Assembly (NCBI GenBank): GCA_030278955.1
Contig: JAOANR010000006.1
Location: 59,052,915-59,116,914, forward strand
DNA length: 64,000 bases
Direction: 5' to 3'
Origin: Hygrophila difformis
Taxonomy: Eukaryota > Streptophyta > Magnoliopsida > Lamiales > Acanthaceae
Shown: in pieces, positions 56,998 through 64,000 of the stretch
How positions within the stretch are numbered: the stretch's first letter is position 1
How the letters are laid out: each line of letters opens with the position of its first letter
Notes under the pieces: generated by a model
The model's input: only the letters and a program-made list of their open reading frames with translations
Told to the model about the DNA's origin: nothing
The model's database searches: none
Translations under genes and position numbers: made by a program

Positions 56998-59685
56998 ATG
57001 GCGGATAGGTCCGGTGAAACGTCAACTTCAGATTCGAAGCCATTGGTGACATCGTCATCACGGACGATGGTTTCAAATGCCAAATTTGATGTCGAAAAAT
57101 TCGACGGTACCAATAATTTTGGTATGTGGCAGTGCGAGGTGTTGGACATCTTGTACCAGCAGGAGCTGGATGGGGCACTTGTAGAAACCAAACCAGATGG
57201 TGTTGATGATAAAGACTGGACGAGGATCAACCGTCTTGCGTGTGGTACAATTCGGCTATGTCTCTCAAAGGAGCAGAAGTATCCGCTTATGAGAGAGACG
57301 ATGGCGCACAGACTGTGGAAAGAACTGGAGGATAAATTCATGAAAAAGAGCACGGAGAACAAGCTCTACATGAAGACGAAGCTGTATCGATTCCAGTATT
57401 TGCCCGGTACCACGATGAATGAACACATAACAAGATTCGATTCTTTGGTCACCGATTTATTGAATCTCGACGAGAAGATAGATGACGTTGACAAGGCGCT
57501 GATACTGTTAGCTTCGCTCCCCGGTGAATACGAGCATATAATTGTTAGTATGCTGACTGGAAAGGAAACAATTTCCTTTAAAGAAGTTACCACTGCCTTA
57601 TATTCTAACGAGATCAGAAAGAAGGATAAGTTAGAACACAGGAGTTCGACTGGTGAAGCTCATACCGTTCGGGGCCGTAGCCACAAGTACAAGCCGGACA
57701 GAAGAGGCAGATCCAAGTCACGAGGCAGAGTGTCGAAAGACGAATGTATCTTTTGTCACGAGAAAGGACATTGGAAGAAAGATTGTCCTAAGCTGCAAAA
57801 GAAAAAGGGGAAAGCAGTAGCAGAGGCTTGTGTTGCTGATAGTGATGAGACAGAGTATTCTTTAGCTTGTGTCTCATCGGTAACGACGTGCACTGACGAC
57901 TGGTTGCTAGACTCAGGATGCTCATTCCACATGTGTTCCAGGAAGGAGTGGTTTGTCAACTTTGAAAGTGTTGTCGGTGGAGTTGTCTACCTAGCCAACA
58001 ACGGATATTGCCAGATAGCTGGAGTTGGATCAATATATCTGAAGAACCACGATGGAACAACCAAGGTGCTGACGGAAGTTCGGTACATACCGAAATTTGC
58101 TAAGAATCTCATATCTGTGGGAGTCTTGGAAGCTAAAGGCCACTCCATCAGCATTCAGAATGGGATTATGAAAGTGATCTCGGGAGCACTTGTTGTCATG
58201 AAAGGTATAAGGAAAAATAACTTATACCACCTCCAAGGCAATACAGTGATTGGCATTGCAGCAGCAATATCAGAAGCAGACAAGGAAGAGGAGATGACCA
58301 AGCTATGGCATATGAGGCTTGGGCATGCTGGGGAAAAATCCTTGCAGACTCTGGCAAAGCAAGGATTATTAAAGGGTGCAAAGACTTGCAAACTTGAATT
58401 TTGCGAGCAATGTGTTATGGGAAAGCAAATGCGGGTGAAGTTCGGAACAGCAATCCATAACACTAAAGGCATTATGGATTACATTCACTCAGATGTGTGG
58501 GGACCTACCAAGATGGCTTCTTTGGGAGGAAACCATTATTTTGTAACGTTTGTTGATGACTTTTCCCGGAGAGTATGGGTGTATCCCAAGCGAACAAAAA
58601 ATGAAGCATTCGGAAAATTCCTCGCTTGGAAGAAAATGATGGAGAACCAGACCGGGAGGAAGAATAAACTGCTTCGATCTGATAACGGCACAGAATATCG
58701 AAATGACCCTTTTTTCGATTTGTGCAAGAAGGAAGGTATTTCCCGACATTTCACTGTGCGGGACACGCCACAACAGAATGGGGTGGCTGAACGGATGAAC
58801 CGAACCTTGTTGGAGAAAGTTCGGTGTATGTTGTCCAATGCTAATTTGGGCAAGCAGTTCTGGGCTGAAGCGGTGACATATGCGAGCCATCTAATCAATC
58901 GACTACCATCAACTGCACTTAAAGGCAAGACAACTTTGGAGGCATGGTTTGGCAAACCAGCAAATGATTATGATTCTTTACGTGTGTTCGGTTCCGCTGC
59001 ATATTATCACGTGAAAGAATCAAAGCTGGATCCGAGGGCGAGAAAAGCTATTTTCGTAGGGATATCTTCTGGAGTAAAAGGATATCGCCTATGGTGCCCG
59101 GAGATGAAAAAGGTGATCTTTAGCAGAGATGTTACCTTCAACGAATCGATAATGTTGAAGAAGGTAACCAAGGAGCAGACGGATAGTACTCCTCAACAGG
59201 TGGAGCATTATCCTCAACAGGTGGAGTTTCAGACATCTACAACCAGAGAGGTAGATGGTCAACCAATAGAAGACGATGGTCCAAGTACCGAAGAAGAGCC
59301 CAGAGAAAGTGAGGTTTTAACCCAAGAACCTCAGGAGCAACAAGATTTACCAATTGCAATGAGGAGGCCAAGAAGAGAAATTAGGAGACCTGCTCGATTC
59401 GAAAGTATGTTGGCCTATGCACTTCCTGTTATTGAAGAAGGTATACCACAAACTTTTCTTGATGCAAGAATTAGCCCGGAAAAAGAAAAGTGGAAGAAAG
59501 CCATGGACGAGGAAATGCATTCCCTTGAAGCAAATCACACGTGGAAGCTAGCTAAACTCCCAGAAGGAAAGAAGGCAATTGGTTGCAAGTGGGTCTATGC
59601 TCAGAAAAAAGGATTTCCAGAAAAGAATGACGTTCGCTACAAGGCAAGATTGGTAGCAAGGCTATGCTCAAAAGGAGGGAATTGA
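56998..59685 (+). pseudogene. Copia gag, protease, integrase and start of reverse transcriptase, frame-broken
   Basis: 895 codons. Gag has VEKFDGTNNFGMWQ, then zinc knuckle CIFCHEKGHWKKDC at residue 250. Protease is DSGC at residue 305. Integrase has an H-H-C-C finger (HMRLGHAG ... CEQC) and core HSDVWGP, RSDNGTEY, PQQNGVAERMNR. The RT start has TWKLAKLPEGKKAIGCKWVY. At about 59662 a 2-nt loss within KARLVA(KG)YAQK shifts the frame and the ORF stops at 59685. Typical of the Tnt1/Tork group. Continues in another frame at 59686-60673. Confidence 0.9.
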
Positions 59686-60673
59686 CTACAATGAGGTATT
59701 TTCCCCTGTTGTGAAACATTCCTCTATTCGTATTTTGTTGGCCTTGGTAGCGCAACTTGATTTGGAACTAGTTCAAATGGATGTAAAGACGACATTCTTA
59801 CATGGTGATTTGGAGGAGGAAATCTACATGACCCAACCAGAAGGATTTGAAGTTGCTGGAAAAGAAGATTGGGTTTGCAAGTTGAACAAATCGCTTTATG
59901 GATTGAAACAATCACCAAGACAATGGTATAAGCGATTTGATCAATTTATGATTGGCCAGAAGTACACCAGGAGCAGTTTTGGAAATTGCATATATATCTG
60001 TAAGCCACATGATGATGCGCTTGGTAACTTGATATATACAATGGTGTGTACAAGGCCCGACATTTCACATGCAGTTGGAGTTGTGAGCAGGTACATGCAT
60101 GATCCCGGTAAAGATCACTGGCAAGCTGTGAAATGGATTCTAAGGTATATCTTGAAAACCTTAGGTATTGGATTGATATTTGAGAAGACTAATGTTACTG
60201 GTCAACATATAGTTGGGTACTGTGATTCAGATTATGCAGGAGATCTGGATAAACGTCGATCAACTACTGGATACGTATTTACTCTTGCAAACGCACCAGT
60301 TAGTTGGAAGTCTACCTTACAGTCAACCGTTGCTTTGTCAACAACGGAGGCAGAATACATGGCCATTACAGAAGCTGTTAAGGAGGCCATTTGGTTACAG
60401 AGATTGCTGGATGACTTGGGAGTTGGTCAGAAACATGTAACAGTGTTTTGTGACAGTCAAAGTGCCATTCATCTAGCAAAGAACCAGGTATATCATGCTA
60501 GAACAAAGCATATCGACGTGTGGTATCATTTTGTGCGGGAAATAATTGAAGAAGGTGGAGTCAAGGTACAAAAGATCAAGACCACCGAGAATCCTGCAGA
60601 TATGTTGACGAAGGCTGTAACAGGTATCAAGTTCGAACACTGTTTGAACTTGATAAATGTCTCAAGAGTTTGA
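59686..60673 (+). pseudogene. Copia reverse transcriptase/RNase H remainder with internal deletion
   Basis: Continues the RT in the shifted frame: VQMDVKTTFLHGDLEEEIYM, LYGLKQSPRQWYKRFDQFM. At about 60010-60025 CIYICKPHDD jumps directly to ALGNLIYTMVCTRPDISHAV, so the part that in relatives carries the catalytic YVDD and the following RT region is missing (roughly 130 codons by family comparison). RNase H follows with GYCDSDYAGDLDKRRSTTGY, TTEAEYMAITEA, HARTKHIDVWYHFVRE and TENPADMLTKAV, ending at 60673. A polymerase could not be made from this copy. Confidence 0.88.
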
Positions 60674-60779
60674 AATTGGCGCTGGAAAGCGCACTTGGAG
60701 GTCCTGCCGAATTTTTGATGAGAAGAATTTTCGAAAGAGATACTGTGGTTGAGATTTGGGACGCAACAAGGTGGAGATT

Positions 60780-61369
60780 TATTAGTTGTTGCCTTCCAAA
60801 ATGAGGTGTTGATTTGTTCACATGCCTAGTACTATTCAAAATGCGACTGTGGACTACTATGCATATTACGGCTTTGGACTACTATGCATATTGCGGTTGT
60901 GGACTACTATGCATATTGCGGCTGTGGACTACTATGCATATTACGGCTTTGGACTACTATGCATATTGCGGCTGTGGACTACTATGCATATTGCGACTTT
61001 GAACTATGCATATTGCGGCTAGGAATGCCTATAAATAGAGGCAAAATATTTCATTCTAAACACCCCCAAATCATTTCATCTCATAGCACTCTTAAAGAGA
61101 GCAATAAACACCAAATGTTAGTGTAGGCTCTTCTTTAGTGAGTAGCTGTTGTAAGTCTCTTGTCGAGTGGGTTTTGTGCCAGGATATTGTTTCCAAAACC
61201 CTTTGTATTATTTCTTCCCTCATAGTGAAATAATAATTCGGTGGGGCCCGGAGGACGTAGGCAAATTTGTGCCGAACCTCGTTAAATCTTGGTGTTCTCT
61301 TTATTGTTTAATTAATAGCTCCATTATTCGAGTATAATTTTGGTGGAAACTAACCCGATTTCCACAACA
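60780..61369 (+). repeat. 3' LTR of the second Copia element
   Basis: Matches 56284-56873 with few substitutions, including G to A at its second base (TA start) and changes inside the 25-bp minisatellite. Ends CCACAACA. Confidence 0.9.
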
Positions 61370-61374
61370 CATAG

Positions 61375-63164
61375 AGACAAGCCCATAAACACACTTTAAA
61401 CTCATATCTCTCATGCATCTTAATCAAATCCAACGTATTGAATCAAAGGGACAATGAAGAGGTTATATCGGAGCCGAGGCAAAAGATTGGGAAGCAAAGT
61501 GGATGGCAAAAGGTTGGAATGAGGAATCACCTATTAATGATCTCCCTAGAATTCCTAAACGTGTTAATAAGGAGAACAAATCAAATTGAAAACCAGCCCA
61601 ACCAACATACCAAAACAATGGACACCTGAAGCTCATCTCTTCACTTAAAATTATATGCACTTCAAACTAAAATAGCCCCAAACACACATTAAAGAATTGT
61701 GAACCTAAGAGTCCACCCCCTTTATTTATTATTATTATTTTTTTTACTTTTTTTTTCTTATTTTTTTTTCTTCTTTTTCTTCTTTTTCTTCAAGGACCTG
61801 CCCATTTGTAAAATACAAGAGCCGAAGGATCTTTCAACAACTATTCAACTCAAATCCAAACAAATTATCCAAGAAGTTTAACCACCCAGTCGCATACTAA
61901 ACAGAACCCACCGAAACACTCACGATAGCATACCAACTCCTCATCAAACCAAGCGACCCCATTGCAACATTTCACAGATTTTATGCAAGAGATGAGCATT
62001 GCCAGTGCATCCCAATGAGAAAAGAAGTTAAATGGCTGAAACAAGGAAAGAGATATAGTTTCAGAGGACAATGGAGAGAGGTGGGGAATAAATGGGACAA
62101 GAAGAGGAGTATGGGAGAAGGTTTGGCCAAACGGGTTAGTTCTAATGCCCTTATTCATTTTCAATACGCTGAAATGCATAGATGCAAGCTCAATATGAAT
62201 GAAAAGGAGCTTCTGGATTGTCAAAATGAGCACCATGATAGCATATATCGATTAATCTCAAGTTCAGATCTCACCAGGAATTTTGTCAGATGACTCAATT
62301 ATACGTTGCAGAAATACCTCCAAGACTGAAGTGCCCAGCAGCAACCCTTGTGGACCTCCAGGATATACCAGCTTCCGCAGCAGCAACATTCCTCTATATT
62401 GTCTGATCATGTCAAAAGGCATACATAGAAATACCAGCCCAGGCATCATGGTATTAGCTAGCAGTACTTGACTCCACACCCCACTTCACAACACTTTCCT
62501 AAAAGCCTCATCGGAACCATCCTTCCTCCATTTCTTCGCCTGCTAAGCCTTTCCTTGCCCACGTTTCTGTCGATTCGATTCTATCTCTAAGAGCATGCAA
62601 CGCCTTTACATCACCTGATCCAGTCTTCTCGTATGGCTCCCATCTGCAACATCTTTGTTTATACCATCACTTGCGCAGCATTAGCAAATCAGCTGCAACC
62701 CTCCAGATCTGAAAGTTAACTCGTCCCATCAAGTGTTCTGTCCAACTTTCACGCCTCAGAATAAAACAGCACTCGTTCAGGGAATATAAGCAATGACTCC
62801 AGTTTAGCTTGTCAGTAGCTTAATATGTTCCACGCCACAAACATCTTTCTTTCCAGATTGTCTTACACCAAGCTGCATTATGTGACCATGATGCTTCAAG
62901 ACACTTAACTTTTCCGGGCAACACTAATCGCCGCAACAACCTCTAACTCAAAACAAAGTACCAACAACATTGCCCCCAAATAACAACATCATCAGTCCCC
63001 GCGAGTCACCACCAGCAGCAGCAACCTGAAGAAGAAAAAGAAGGGGAAAAAACATAACAGCTTCATTCATAGAAGCAAATCAGAATAGCAGTCTCAATAG
63101 CATCCTCAATTTGATCCGACAAATCTGTCCAACAGCTCACATTGTCCCACCACCCCACTATTCT
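61375..63164. other. LINE-like relic, non-coding part
   Basis: Continuation of the sequence left of 56279. A long pyrimidine tract lies at about 61723-61792. Many AGCAGCA/ATCATCA motifs. Open frames on the minus strand at 61865-62236 and 62264-62479 have no recognisable domain. Confidence 0.5.
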
Positions 63165-63300
63165 GAATGACATCTCTAAAATCAGAACTCAACCGATCCT
63201 TCACCGTTCGCCCCTCTTTTTGCCCATTGGTCGGCTTCATCATTTCGTTCCCTCAAAATATGTTGCACCCTCACAATACCGAACATATTACAGCCACGCG
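63165..63300 (-). pseudogene. Duplicate fragment of the RNase H C-terminus
   Basis: Minus-strand reading gives RVQHILRERNDEADQWAKRGANGEG followed by SVEF and a stop (shown here in part: RVQHILRERN, ADQWAKRG). It repeats the C-terminal motif of the domain at 63562-63963 (RVQHILRERN, ADFWAKRG). The upstream part of the domain is not present in this copy. Confidence 0.6.
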
Positions 63301-63561
63301 CTAGCTCCATTTCTCAATTTTTCATCTCCCTTTGCTCCTTGTCATGCCCATTAGTCTGAGTTCGCTTAATAGAATCATGATCAGCATCAAAGTTCACCAC
63401 AGAAACATCAGCAAGAACAGCATCAACATCATGAACAGCAGCAGCAGCATGAAACCACATCAGAAAATGAGCCTCTGCAGCATCTCCAAGGAAGCAGCAG
63501 CAACATCCTTAGTTCGCATGAAATAGGATCAGTCTCTACAGTTGCATATTCTTTACGACTT

Positions 63562-63963
63562 TCAATACCATTCCTCCACCCGTTCTTCTCCAGCTGCACC
63601 ACGCTTGGCCCAAAAATCAGCGGTTGCATTCCTCTCCCTCAATATGTGCTGTACCCTGGCCTCTCCAGCTATATTAAAGACCGTGACAATTGGTGGCATT
63701 AAATGATTCCATCTCCAGGGAACCAGTTCCGGATTTTTGATCCAGCTGACCACATTGTAAGAATCACATTCGAACATCATCTTGGGGAGAGGACATCCCT
63801 GGTCGCGAACTAATGCCATGCATACTCGAGCAACAGCTAGCAATTCTGCTTCATTCGATGTCATATGGCCTACATGATCCGATAGGATGAATATCTCTCT
63901 ATCTTGGTCATCCCTAATAACACCTCCCACACCCGCCATCCCCGGATTTCCAAGTGACGACCC
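63562..63963 (-). pseudogene. RNase H-like domain of a non-LTR retroelement, truncated
   Basis: About 134 codons open to the insertion point at 63964. Motifs GVGGVIRDDQ, SNEAELLAVARVCMAL, FECDSYNVVSWI and RNATADFWAKRG correspond to the D-E-D-D layout of plant retroelement RNase H (RVT_3 type). The N-terminal side is cut off by the Athila-family LTR. Known in plant L1-type elements and in host RNase H-like genes; the A-tailed 3' end at 55.6 kb favours a retroelement. Confidence 0.7.
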
Positions 63964-64000
63964 TGATAATGGCCAAAATTGTCCATTATTTCCAATGAAT
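63964..64000 (+). repeat. Start of another LTR of the same Athila family
   Basis: TGATAATGGCCAAAATTGTCC and on to the window end is the reverse complement of the LTR terminus at 37897 and 54010, apart from one base near the end. It is preceded by GACCC (63959-63963), the candidate target duplication. A second, oppositely read copy of the family begins here, in the sense direction. Confidence 0.85.

Larger units (their letters stand above)
56284..61369 (+). mobile_element. Ty1/copia element (Tnt1/Tork-like), internally deleted
   Basis: 590-bp LTRs at 56284-56873 and 60780-61369, a perfect 5-bp duplication CATAG (56279-56283 and 61370-61374), primer site TTGGTATCAGAGCC just after the 5' LTR (tRNA-Met type) and polypurine tract AAGGTGGAGATT before the 3' LTR. 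The 3' LTR starts TA instead of TG. The LTRs differ at a handful of positions. Gag-pol is broken by a frameshift and by loss of the reverse-transcriptase catalytic part, so the copy is not autonomous. Confidence 0.93.
55622..63963 (-). mobile_element. Degenerate non-LTR retrotransposon (LINE-like) relic, minus strand
   Basis: The left end reads on the minus strand as GGGAATAAAATGTTC then an A-rich tail at 55631-55624, a polyadenylation signal followed by poly(A): the 3' end of a retroposed transcript. The right end holds an RNase H-like domain (63562-63963) on the same strand. The sequence is continuous across the nested Copia element (CATAG duplication). Between them nothing clear is coded; repeats of CAGCAGCA type are frequent. 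LINE assignment rests on the RNase H and the A-tail; no reverse transcriptase is visible. Cut at 63964 by an Athila-family LTR. Confidence 0.55.

Overview
The window is nuclear DNA of a flowering plant, probably a eudicot. The evidence is a WRKY group IIb relic, plant-type LTR retrotransposons (Ty3/gypsy Tat and Athila, Ty1/copia), a CACTA transposon with TNP2-type and En/Spm-type genes, a tRNA-derived SINE and several MITEs. Most of it is mobile DNA. The only host-gene-like content is a small family of secreted-peptide genes (14.3-24.0 kb) and a dead WRKY gene (24.2-25.9 kb). Order and species cannot be fixed from the sequence.

Layout. (1) 1-11586: 3' part of a Tat-lineage Ty3/gypsy element with gag, protease and pol (a second RNase H is present), a 5-kb 3' region, and a 621-bp 3' LTR. 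On the opposite strand of that 3' region lies a complete, spliceable gene of nine coding exons (9948 down to 5766, 1083 aa) with a plant mobile domain. It has a TATA promoter and an ATG-free leader running through a GGCGGCCT-rich minisatellite. (2) 11587-24240: tandem family of small secreted-peptide genes. Unit 1 is damaged and disrupted by MITEs, unit 2 is intact, unit 3 is intact with a young Copia element 150 bp downstream, and unit 4 is only a 3' relic. A SINE and further MITEs lie among them. (3) 24241-25909: WRKY6/31-like pseudogene. (4) 27135 to about 55.6 kb: CACTA element with a broken TNP2 transposase gene and a second En/Spm-type gene. The second gene is split by a 20,970-bp Athila element (TSD AGGTT). 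(5) 55.6-64.0 kb: minus-strand non-LTR relic, apparently retroposed into the CACTA right arm, split by a Copia element (TSD CATAG) and cut at the right edge by another LTR of the same Athila family.

Notable points. Two LTR elements carry extra genes beyond gag-pol. The Tat element has the antisense plant-mobile-domain gene. The Athila element has, in the place where an env-like frame is usual, a two-exon F-box gene (273 aa predicted) with its own TATA and 5' leader. The Athila LTRs are about 4.9 kb, very long for that lineage, and are studded with AATTCGAATT palindromes. The same palindromes flank the F-box promoter.

Coordinates of introns, LTR ends, TSDs and the primer-binding site were read directly from the sequence. 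Lineage and domain names rest on recognised motifs and were not checked by database search.
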